Part shown: positions 7,814 to 14,629 of the stretch, in pieces
Numbering within the stretch: the first letter of the stretch is position 1
Layout of the letters: each line of letters opens with the position of its first letter
NCBI GenBank assembly: GCA_934229785.1
Contig: CAKQEA010000032.1
Span: forward strand, 1 to 18,906
Direction: 5' to 3'
Origin: an uncultured Anaeroplasmataceae bacterium
GTDB lineage: Bacteria > Bacillota_I > Bacilli_A > Acholeplasmatales > Anaeroplasmataceae
DNA length: 18,906 bases
Made by a program: the position numbers and the translations under genes
The notes under the pieces: generated by a model
What the model saw: the letters and a program-made list of their open reading frames with translations, nothing else
Databases searched by the model: none
Told to the model about the DNA's origin: nothing

Positions 7814-9564
7814 AAAGAAAATTAGGATGTCTAATTACAACATTATTATTTTCATTTACTTTGACATCTTGTTTTCTAAATAATCCATCAACTCCAGATT
7901 CCCCTGAGGAGCCTGGAATTGATGAACCAGATACGCCATCAACTCCAGGCAAACCAAGTACTCCAGATACGCCATCAACTCCAGATAAGCCAAGTACTCC
8001 AGATACCCCATCTAATCCAGATAAGCCAAGTACCCCAGATACCCCAGAGGTACTAGATGGATATTTCTTTGACGGTAATGTTGCTATAGATGGTGATGGA
8101 ACAATAGAAAAACCATATAATAATTTATCATATATTAAAACACTTGATTTAAACAGTAAGCATCATATTTATTTAAAAAGAAATAGTAAGTTTAAAGGAA
8201 GTATTGAACTTTCAAATATAAGTGGTACAGATGATGATAATATACTTATTACTTCATATGGAGATGGTGATTTGCCAAAAATTGATGGCAATAACAAGGT
8301 TGGAAGTGCAGTTGTTGCATTAACAAATTGTAGTAACATTACTATTTCAAATTTGGAAATATTTGATAGTTCAACTGTTGAAGGAGATAGAAGAGGAGTA
8401 TTAGTTTTGGCTAATAATCCAAATAATGATACAAAAATAGTTACTTATTCAAATATTACACTTGATGGATTATATATTCATGATATTAATGGTATTACTG
8501 ACAAAGAAAATAGTGGCATGTCTGCTGACTCTAAAAAAACAGGAGGTATTCATTTTGGTTCTTCAGATGGCAAGGCTAAATTTGACAATTTTACTATTAA
8601 AAATTGTAAAATTAAGGATGTTAGTAATGTAGGAATTGCATCTTGGTATAAATTTGGATCAACATCTACTAAGGTTTCGCCATATTCAGCTAATTTTAAG
8701 GATACTGCCTATACAAATGTCATCATAGAAAATAATGATATATCTTTTATTGGTAAAAATGCTATTTTTGTTAGAAATTTACTTGGTGGTCTTGTAAGAA
8801 ATAATGTTGTTTATGAAACTGCAATTAAATGTATCTCAGGTAATTCAATCGTAACATCATATGTAGATGGTACAATTATTGAATACAATGAGGGCTATTA
8901 TAATCGTGCGGTTGCTAAAGCAGATGGCAAAATTCAAGATGGCTGTATGCTTGATGCTGATCTTCAAAGTAAGAATACTATTTGGCAATATAATTATAGT
9001 CATGATAATTCATTTGGTTTATTTTTAAATTGTACTTCATATAGTGAGAAGAATAAAATAGAAGATGATGTTATAGTTAGATATAATCTTTCAGTAAATG
9101 ATAAGGGAACGTATGGTATTATTTACATAAATTATTCTGCTAAGATGATTCAGGTTTATAATAATACAATAGTTACTGGTAGTGATACTTCAGTTATTTT
9201 TCAGACAAATAGTGGGACAAATTCACAATTTTATAATAATTTAATATACAATAGATCTAAAAATGCAACGTTTAAGGTTAATGCATCATCAAACGCTGAT
9301 ATATCTAATAATTTAGTTTATAGTGATGAAAATGGTGCTATTACAAATATGTCTAGCTTTAAGAGTCTTAATTATAATGGTATTTATGAAAATCCATTGT
9401 TTATCAAAGATTTACCAATAAATTCAATTTGTGGAATTGATGCTGCAAAATACTATAAAATAGCATCAAATTCAATAGTATATGATAGTGCATTAGATGT
9501 TGCAAATGTAAATGATTTTTTCGGTAACAAATATAAAAATGCAATAGGTTTTTATTGCGGATAA
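7810..9564 (+). CDS. Lipoprotein with proline-rich stalk and right-handed parallel beta-helix (glycan lyase- or hydrolase-like)
   Basis: This is a 584-residue exported protein. Its signal peptide ends in the lipobox LTSC (Cys21). Residues 25-80 form a Pro/Thr/Ser/Asp stalk with a 12-residue repeat. From about 84 onward there is a right-handed parallel beta-helix: the entry motif GDGTIEKPYNNLS is followed by many short turns rich in Asn, Ile and Val (such as CSNITISNLEIFD and NVIIENNDISFIGKNAIFV). A conserved-looking block QDGCMLDADLQSK then NTIWQYNYSHDN lies at about 379-402. This fold is used by pectate lyases, alginate-type lyases and several GH families; the DxD and YSHDN residues are candidate active-site or metal positions, but I cannot assign a family. 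The start overlaps the GH3 stop in ATGA, so translation is probably coupled. The gene ends the operon at a strong terminator. It probably degrades the polysaccharide backbone at the surface, and is a good fit to a uronic-acid pathway. Confidence 0.88.
   Translation: MKRKLGCLITTLLFSFTLTSCFLNNPSTPDSPEEPGIDEPDTPSTPGKPSTPDTPSTPDKPSTPDTPSNPDKPSTPDTPEVLDGYFFDGNVAIDGDGTIEKPYNNLSYIKTLDLNSKHHIYLKRNSKFKGSIELSNISGTDDDNILITSYGDGDLPKIDGNNKVGSAVVALTNCSNITISNLEIFDSSTVEGDRRGVLVLANNPNNDTKIVTYSNITLDGLYIHDINGITDKENSGMSADSKKTGGIHFGSSDGKAKFDNFTIKNCKIKDVSNVGIASWYKFGSTSTKVSPYSANFKDTAYTNVIIENNDISFIGKNAIFVRNLLGGLVRNNVVYETAIKCISGNSIVTSYVDGTIIEYNEGYYNRAVAKADGKIQDGCMLDADLQSKNTIWQYNYSHDNSFGLFLNCTSYSEKNKIEDDVIVRYNLSVNDKGTYGIIYINYSAKMIQVYNNTIVTGSDTSVIFQTNSGTNSQFYNNLIYNRSKNATFKVNASSNADISNNLVYSDENGAITNMSSFKSLNYNGIYENPLFIKDLPINSICGIDAAKYYKIASNSIVYDSALDVANVNDFFGNKYKNAIGFYCG
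7951..8046 (+). repeat. In-frame tandem repeat coding for a 12-residue proline-rich unit
   Basis: A 36-base unit encoding KPSTPDTPSTPD is repeated about 2.7 times, with Lys48, Lys60 and Lys72 marking the period. It forms the stalk between the lipid anchor and the beta-helix. Such repeats vary in copy number by slippage. Repeats are in frame and coding. Confidence 0.85.
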
Positions 9565-9592
9565 TTTTCTTTTTCAAATTTCTTATTATAAA

Positions 9593-9629
9593 AATTAAAA
9601 GCGAAGAAAATAAATCTTCGCTTTTAATT
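9593..9629. terminator. Bidirectional Rho-independent terminator
   Basis: This is a perfect 15-bp stem, 9593-9607 against 9615-9629, with a GC-containing core (AAAAGCGAAGA paired with TCTTCGCTTTT) and a 7-base loop. Its arms begin with A-runs and end with T-runs on both strands. It lies between the convergent beta-helix and AraC genes, so it can end both transcripts. Confidence 0.92.
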
Positions 9630-9642
9630 ATGAATTTTATAA

Positions 9643-10554
9643 TTACTCTTTACTATCTTTTATATATTGAGTTGGAGATATTCCATACTCCTTTGTGAAT
9701 GCTCTAATAAAGCTAGTATAATCCTGATAACCACATTTGTTAGCTGTATTAGTTATAGAATAACCATTTTTTAAAAGATCCTTTGCTCTTGTTAATCTTT
9801 TTTTGTTTAAAAATTTAAGTAACGAAATTCCTGTTTTCTCTTTAAAAAGGTGTGAAAGTCTTGAGACTGATAAGCCAACCTCTGAGGCTATATCTGATAC
9901 ACTTATTTTTTTATCTAAATTGTTTATGGCAAACATTCTTGCTTTATGAATGATATTATTATTTTCATTTAGCTCATCTTCATTTTCTATAAAGCTTACC
10001 TCTTTGTTCATTCTAACTAGAAGTTGAGCGAAATAGGCTTTAAATAAAATATCATCGCCATATTCTTTAGATAGAAATAAGCCTTGCATTTTATTTAGGG
10101 TGTCAGCTATTTCTTCTTTAAAAGCTGGCAAAACTGTTAATTTATGGTTGTTTGAGCTTGCTATTTTTTGAAAAATGACTGATAAATCGGTATTTTCGGT
10201 TTTAAATGTGTCTATAAATTTTTTTGTGAATGTTAAAATTATTCGTTCACATGGCTCTTCAACAATTTTTAGTAGCTTATGTAAAATATTTGGGGCAATT
10301 AAAACGAAGTCTCCAGCATTTAAATCATATTTTTTATCTTCAATTCCATATTGAACCTTACCCTTTGAAATATATAACATTTCATAAAGGCTATGATGAT
10401 GAAAATCTTTAAAAATATTACCTATTTGTTCTTTTTTTATGATTAGGCATTCAAGTGTCTCACCATTGAATTTGTTAATGTTGTTTATTACATCTATGTA
10501 ATTGTATCTTTCAAGATATTCCTCAATTTCGAATGCTGTCGGTCTTTTACTCAT
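9643..10554 (-). CDS. AraC-family transcriptional regulator with N-terminal cupin sensor domain
   Basis: This is a 303-residue regulator. I use the ATG at 10554 because GGTGAT lies just upstream; a TTG 15 bases further up is possible but lacks a clear site. The N-terminal part (about 35-105) is a cupin-like AraC ligand domain with HHHSLYEMLYISKG (52-65) and NAGDFVLIAPNILHKL (79-94), typical of sugar-responsive members. The C-terminal part (about 203-297) is the double helix-turn-helix: SVSDIASEVGLSVSRLSHLFKE is the first, and the second contains SITNTANKCGYQDYTSFIRAF followed by the GISPTQY hallmark. Regulators of this type usually activate nearby carbohydrate operons when the sugar is bound. 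Its convergent position next to the glycan operon makes that operon the likely target, but the operon promoter is outside the window. Histidines in the cupin may bind the sugar. The family call is very firm. Confidence 0.95.
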   Translation of the reverse strand: MSKRPTAFEIEEYLERYNYIDVINNINKFNGETLECLIIKKEQIGNIFKDFHHHSLYEMLYISKGKVQYGIEDKKYDLNAGDFVLIAPNILHKLLKIVEEPCERIILTFTKKFIDTFKTENTDLSVIFQKIASSNNHKLTVLPAFKEEIADTLNKMQGLFLSKEYGDDILFKAYFAQLLVRMNKEVSFIENEDELNENNNIIHKARMFAINNLDKKISVSDIASEVGLSVSRLSHLFKEKTGISLLKFLNKKRLTRAKDLLKNGYSITNTANKCGYQDYTSFIRAFTKEYGISPTQYIKDSKE

Positions 10555-10577
10555 TTTATCACCACACAATTATGCAT

Positions 10578-10606
10578 ATTTTATCAATATTTGAAAAAAA
10601 AGTCAA
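10578..10606 (-). promoter_or_regulatory. Sigma-A-type promoter of the AraC-family gene
   Basis: On the minus strand TTGACT (10606-10601) is separated by exactly 17 bases from TAAAAT (10583-10578). The -10 box ends 23 bases before the ATG at 10554. Both boxes are close to consensus and the spacing is ideal. Confidence 0.8.
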
Positions 10607-10624
10607 ATTATGTTGAAAAAAGTC
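10591..10624. promoter_or_regulatory. Two direct repeats overlapping the AraC promoter, possible operator
   Basis: TTGAAAAAAAAGTC (10591-10604) and TTGAAAAAAGTC (10613-10624) start 22 bases apart, about two helical turns. The first overlaps the -35 box. AraC-family proteins often bind direct repeats at about this distance, so autoregulation is possible. A-rich tracts in an AT-rich genome weaken the case. Confidence 0.35.
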
Positions 10625-10818
10625 TTGTAAAATAATTAGAAAAAATATATTATTAGATAATTGTTTTTAAAATGTAAAAATTTGAAAGATTATATTCTTA
10701 TATAATTCACTATGTTTTTAAAAATTAAGGTATATGAGTGCTCAACATTTGTTTGTTGTAGTATTGAAATATAGTGCATTGTCTTATTTTGAAATCATTG
10801 TTTAAAGAGGTGGTTGGT

Positions 10819-11844
10819 GTGAAATATATATCATTTGTTGTTCCTTGCTATAATTCTGAAAAATACATGGAAAAGTGTATTGATTCTTTATTAATGTGTG
10901 GTGATGATGTAGAAATAATTATTGTTAATGATGGTTCTACAGATAAAACGGCAGAAATTGCTAAAAATTATTTAAAAAATAATTCAAATATTAAATTTAT
11001 AGATAAAGAAAATGGTGGACATGGTTCAGGAATTAATGCTGGTTTAAAAACTTGTGAAGGATTATATTTTAAATGTGTTGATTCTGATGATTGGATTGAC
11101 CATGAGGCATATGAAAAATTAATTAAAGTGATTAAGGAAAACTATAATAAAAATAGTAATCCTGATTTATATTTAACAAATTATGTTTATGAGAGAATAG
11201 ATATAAATAAATCATTTTGTGAGGATTATTTAAGGAAATTAGTACCACATAATTGTATTTTTGGTTGGGATAAGGTAAAAAAAATGAAAATGCAGCAGTT
11301 TTTAATGATGCATTCATTAATTTATAAAACCTCAGTAATTAAACAATCTAATTTGAATTTACCACAAAAGACATTTTATGTTGATAATATTTTTGTGTAT
11401 AAGCCACTATATTATGTTAAGACTCTTTATTACCTAGATATAGATTTTTATAGATATTATGTTGGAAGACCTGGACAATCTATTTCAACTAAGAATATGA
11501 CTGATCGTTATTTGATGCAACTTACTGTAATGAAGGAAATAGTTAAATGCTATACCTATGAAGATTTAAAAAAGCTTAATAAGCATCATTTAAAAATTAT
11601 GATTCATGATCTTGTTATAAAACATTTTTTAACGTGCTTTTTCATTTATGGTAATTATACAAAGGAAAGAAATGAAGAATTTCACAAATATTTTAGATAT
11701 TTTAAAGAGATATCACCAAGCTTATATAGAAAAATAATATATAGAAGCTATTTTACTTTTGTTCGTTTTGTTTTCTTACCTATTAGAATTTATGCGACAA
11801 AGTTAATTTATAAAAAAATAGTAAAAAAACGTAATTGGTATTAA
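10819..11844 (+). CDS. Family 2 glycosyltransferase
   Basis: This is a 341-residue GT2 (GT-A fold) enzyme. I start at GTG 10819 because GAGGTGG (10807-10813) lies five bases upstream and the GT fold begins right there (KYISFVVPCYNSEKYMEKC). An ATG at 10774 is in frame but has no ribosome site. The nucleotide-sugar region shows VEIIIVNDGSTDKT (about 33-46), then NGGHGSGINAGLK (about 66-78) and the metal-binding DxD equivalent in FKCVDSDDWID (about 86-96). The C-terminal half holds an FYRYYVGRPGQSI segment and a basic, hydrophobic tail ending KKIVKKRNWY, which may touch the membrane. Such enzymes transfer a sugar onto a lipid-linked or surface polysaccharide acceptor at the inner face of the membrane. 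The acceptor and sugar cannot be told. It stands alone, about 260 bases from the divergent AraC gene. No convincing promoter is seen; TATAAT at 10701-10706 lacks a properly spaced -35 box. Confidence 0.9.
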   Translation: MKYISFVVPCYNSEKYMEKCIDSLLMCGDDVEIIIVNDGSTDKTAEIAKNYLKNNSNIKFIDKENGGHGSGINAGLKTCEGLYFKCVDSDDWIDHEAYEKLIKVIKENYNKNSNPDLYLTNYVYERIDINKSFCEDYLRKLVPHNCIFGWDKVKKMKMQQFLMMHSLIYKTSVIKQSNLNLPQKTFYVDNIFVYKPLYYVKTLYYLDIDFYRYYVGRPGQSISTKNMTDRYLMQLTVMKEIVKCYTYEDLKKLNKHHLKIMIHDLVIKHFLTCFFIYGNYTKERNEEFHKYFRYFKEISPSLYRKIIYRSYFTFVRFVFLPIRIYATKLIYKKIVKKRNWY

Positions 11845-11886
11845 ATTTAAATAATATAACTACTTTTATTACACTATGATGTATGT

Positions 11887-11892
11887 TATAAT
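11887..11892 (+). promoter_or_regulatory. Extended -10 promoter of the membrane protein gene
   Basis: TGTTATAAT, an extended -10 (TGN plus the perfect TATAAT), lies 30 bases before ATG 11923. The -35 region (TTTTAT at 11864-11869, 17-base spacing) is weak, as is common with extended -10 promoters. It gives the downstream gene its own transcript. Confidence 0.65.
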
Positions 11893-11922
11893 CATAAAAA
11901 TAGTAGAAATTGGGTGGTTATA

Positions 11923-12777
11923 ATGAAAAAGGTATTATCGTTTATTATTTTGTTTGTTTCTATTTTGACATTATCGTGTATTACATGTAAGGCAGATACA
12001 AGTCCTAAGCCTAGTATGAAGATAAATATTACAAATATGGATAAAGCTGATTATATTGTTGGTTATGCGACAAAGTATAAGGACTATTATGGTCCCCATA
12101 AGGCATTTGATCCTAATGATGATACATTTTATTTTGGTAAAAAAGATGAGCTGTTAACTTTATATAATAATGTAGTTTTACCAGATGGCTGGTATTTACT
12201 AGATATTTCTGAGAGCTATATTGATACAAATAGTATTGAACTGGGTAGTGGTTATTATTGGCCAAGTGAATTTATTTTAGTGATTTATGACTTGCAAAAT
12301 GATATTTCTTATTTGTCGTCTGTTACAACAACATATGCCTTTAATTCATATTTTAAATGTGATTTTAAGAATTTGAATAATAATACCTTTGAACTTGAAA
12401 GAAGCTATAATTATTATGAAGAGATAGCTAAGCTAATTGTTAGAATTTTGTTAACCCTATCAGTTGAAATGCTGTTGGCATTAGCCTTTAAATTTAGTAA
12501 AAAATCTTATATTGTTATTTTAATAACAAATGTAGTTACACAAATTGGCTTAAATGTTTTCTTAAATTTATTTTCATTTAAAAATGGCATTCAGCTATTT
12601 ATGATTCCTTTTTATATTTTAATTGAACTTTGTATTGTGTTTATTGAAGCATTAATTTATAAGTTTAATTGTAAAAGAGGAAAAAATAGTGATAATAGCT
12701 TTGTTGTCACTTATACAATTTTAGCAAATATTTTATCGTTTTCTTTGGGAATGCTATTATGGCTTTTTAACTGGTAA
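11923..12777 (+). CDS. Signal-peptide membrane protein with extracytoplasmic domain and C-terminal membrane helices
   Basis: This is a 284-residue protein. I use ATG 11923 with GGGTGG (11912-11917) upstream rather than the GTG three codons earlier, which falls inside that site. A signal peptide (about 1-25, cut probably near CKADT) is followed by an extracytoplasmic domain of about 130 residues with many Tyr, Asp and Asn, including the blocks GYYWPSEFILVIYD and TYAFNSYFKCDF. Four to five membrane segments follow (about 163-185, 190-212, 216-244 and 260-281). The layout, an outer domain describing something like GWYLLDI...GYYWPSEF...YAFNSYF plus a helical C-terminus, matches an unnamed membrane protein family I recall from Bacillota, whose function is unknown. 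It may sense or respond to envelope conditions. It is a single-gene unit with its own promoter upstream and terminator just downstream. Confidence 0.8.
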   Translation: MKKVLSFIILFVSILTLSCITCKADTSPKPSMKINITNMDKADYIVGYATKYKDYYGPHKAFDPNDDTFYFGKKDELLTLYNNVVLPDGWYLLDISESYIDTNSIELGSGYYWPSEFILVIYDLQNDISYLSSVTTTYAFNSYFKCDFKNLNNNTFELERSYNYYEEIAKLIVRILLTLSVEMLLALAFKFSKKSYIVILITNVVTQIGLNVFLNLFSFKNGIQLFMIPFYILIELCIVFIEALIYKFNCKRGKNSDNSFVVTYTILANILSFSLGMLLWLFNW

Positions 12778-12810
12778 TAAGCTTTATTACAAGGCTATGA
12801 ATTGAATTTT

Positions 12811-12841
12811 AAATGAGACTTAATTTCAGTCTCATTTTTCT
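12811..12841 (+). terminator. Rho-independent terminator after the membrane protein gene
   Basis: A perfect 10-bp stem (AAATGAGACT at 12811-12820 with AGTCTCATTT at 12828-12837) with a 7-base loop is followed by a T-rich tail. It separates the membrane protein gene from the ABC exporter. Confidence 0.88.
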
Positions 12842-12862
12842 TTACTTTAAACTAAATAATGT

Positions 12863-12868
12863 TATAAT
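12863..12868 (+). promoter_or_regulatory. Promoter of the ABC exporter operon (extended -10)
   Basis: TGTTATAAT (extended -10, TATAAT at 12863-12868) with TTTACT 16 bases upstream (12841-12846) lies 22 bases before the TTG start, directly after the terminator. No repressor gene or obvious operator is beside it. Confidence 0.65.
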
Positions 12869-12890
12869 TTTAAAGTATTGGGGTGATATT

Positions 12891-14627
12891 TTGTTTAAAC
12901 TATATAAGAAATATTTAAAAAATTATAAAAAACATATTATATTAGGACCGATGTTTAAGCTTGTTGAGGCTATTTTTGAGCTTTTAGTTCCTTTTGTAAT
13001 TGCTAGAATAATTGATAATGGTTTGAAAAATGAGCTTTTAACAGATCAAGAAAAAATTAGATTTATTTTACTTAATGGTGGATTACTTTTAATTTTTGCT
13101 GTTGTTGGATTATGCTCGACTCTTGTTTGTCAATTTTTTGCATCACGTGCATCTCAAGGCTTTGGTACTGCTTTAAGGGATGATTTGTTTGAACATATTA
13201 ATACCTTGTCATTTAAGGAGCTTGATGAATTATCAGCCTCTTCATTACTTACTCGTATGAACCAAGATATTAATAATATTCAGGTAAGTGTTGCGATGCT
13301 TATAAGGCTTGTTGTAAGAGCGCCATTTTTAGTTATAGGTGCAACGATTTTATCATTTATTATTAGCTATAAGGCTGGTATTATTTTTATTGTTGCTGGT
13401 ATTTTATTATTTGTTTGTATATTTGCAATTATGAAATACACCGTACCTATGAATAAGCGTGCTCAAGCAAAGCTTGATACTATTACTACTATTACAAGAG
13501 AAAATTTAACTGGTAATAGAGTTGTTAGGGCATTCTCTCGTCAAAATGATGAGTTTAAAAGATTTGTTGATAATAACATTGAGTTAAAGGATATTCAAAT
13601 TAAGCTTGGAAGAATAAATGCACTTCTTAATCCATTAACTTTTGTTATTGTTAATGCTGCAATTATTACTGTTTTGTATTTTAGTGGTAGTGAATTTAGC
13701 ATTGGTAATTTACAAACTGGAGATGTTACAGCTCTTTATAATTATTTACTTCAAATTCAAATTGCGGTTATGGTTGTTGCTAATTTAATTGTTATTTTTA
13801 CTAAGGCTTCAGCCTCTGCATCAAGAATTAATGAAACTTTTTCAGTAAAATCATCAATTATTTATGGTAATGAAAAAACTATAGTTGATGAGGCAACTCC
13901 ATTTGAATTTAAAAATGTATCATTTAGATATAATGATAATGCTAAAATGGCAATAAATAATGTTTCCTTTAAAATTAATAAAAATGAAACTATTGGCATA
14001 ATTGGTGGTACTGGTAGTGGTAAATCAACTCTTGTTAATTTAATGAATAGATTTTATGATTTAACTGAGGGTGAGATTTATTTTTATGGTAGAAATATTA
14101 AGGACTATGAAAATGATTTTGTAAATAATCGAATTTCAATGGTTTTACAAAAGCCTGTTTTATTTTCAGGTACTATTAGGGATAATCTTTTATGGGGAAA
14201 TAAGGATGCAACTGATGAGGATATCAATAATGCCTTGGTTAATTCACAAAGCTATGAGTTTGTTAGTAAAATGGAAAATAAAGAAAATACTATGCTTTAT
14301 CAGGGTGGAAAGAATTTATCTGGAGGACAAAAGCAAAGGTTATCTATTGCAAGAGCTATGATTAAAGATGCTGATATTTTGATATTAGATGATTATTCAA
14401 GCGCTCTTGACTTTAAGACTGAGGCTAATTTAAGAAAATGTGTAGCTAGCTTAAATAAAACTACAATTATTATTTCTCAAAGAGCTTCATCAATTATGCA
14501 TGCTGATAAGATTCTTGTTTTAGATCAGGGTGCTCTTGTTGGCTATGGAGCGCATAATGAACTTTTAAAAAACTGTCCTGTTTATCAAGAAATTTGTGAA
14601 TCACAGGATTTAAAGGAGGCTAAATAA
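12891..14627 (+). CDS. Heterodimeric ABC exporter, half-transporter subunit with degenerate ATP site
   Basis: This is a 578-residue half-transporter. I choose the TTG at 12891 because GGGGTG (12880-12885) lies five bases upstream; the in-frame ATG at 12813 falls within the upstream terminator. Six membrane helices occupy about 20-315. The nucleotide-binding domain (about 340-570) has Walker A GGTGSGKS (372-379), Q-loop Gln420, an intact signature LSGGQ (476-480) and Walker B LILDD. In Walker B, Asp501 replaces the catalytic Glu, and the H-loop has Gln530 in place of His (ISQRASS). This is the classic pattern of the non-hydrolysing site in heterodimeric type IV exporters of the TM287/288, LmrCD and BmrCD kind. 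Such pairs export drugs, lipids or peptides; the substrate is unknown. The partner gene starts two bases after the stop. Confidence 0.93.
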   Translation: MFKLYKKYLKNYKKHIILGPMFKLVEAIFELLVPFVIARIIDNGLKNELLTDQEKIRFILLNGGLLLIFAVVGLCSTLVCQFFASRASQGFGTALRDDLFEHINTLSFKELDELSASSLLTRMNQDINNIQVSVAMLIRLVVRAPFLVIGATILSFIISYKAGIIFIVAGILLFVCIFAIMKYTVPMNKRAQAKLDTITTITRENLTGNRVVRAFSRQNDEFKRFVDNNIELKDIQIKLGRINALLNPLTFVIVNAAIITVLYFSGSEFSIGNLQTGDVTALYNYLLQIQIAVMVVANLIVIFTKASASASRINETFSVKSSIIYGNEKTIVDEATPFEFKNVSFRYNDNAKMAINNVSFKINKNETIGIIGGTGSGKSTLVNLMNRFYDLTEGEIYFYGRNIKDYENDFVNNRISMVLQKPVLFSGTIRDNLLWGNKDATDEDINNALVNSQSYEFVSKMENKENTMLYQGGKNLSGGQKQRLSIARAMIKDADILILDDYSSALDFKTEANLRKCVASLNKTTIIISQRASSIMHADKILVLDQGALVGYGAHNELLKNCPVYQEICESQDLKEAK

Positions 14628-14629
14628 TT

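Noticed and set aside
7951..8046. CRISPR-like short repeats.
   Set aside because: The 36-base period has no spacers and is in-frame coding for a proline-rich stalk.
10682..10706. TTGAAA and TATAAT as a promoter for the glycosyltransferase.
   Set aside because: The spacing is only about 13 bases, too short for a sigma-A promoter.
10774..10818. Earlier ATG for the glycosyltransferase.
   Set aside because: It has no ribosome site, while GTG 10819 has GAGGTGG and starts exactly at the GT2 fold.
11845..11905. Imperfect inverted repeat (CTACTTTTAT with ATAAAAATAGTAG) as a terminator after the glycosyltransferase.
   Set aside because: The arms do not align without gaps, have little GC and no T-run behind; the region is better explained by the promoter.
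12813..12890. Earlier ATG for the first ABC subunit.
   Set aside because: It falls inside a clean terminator hairpin and the promoter; TTG 12891 has a strong ribosome site.
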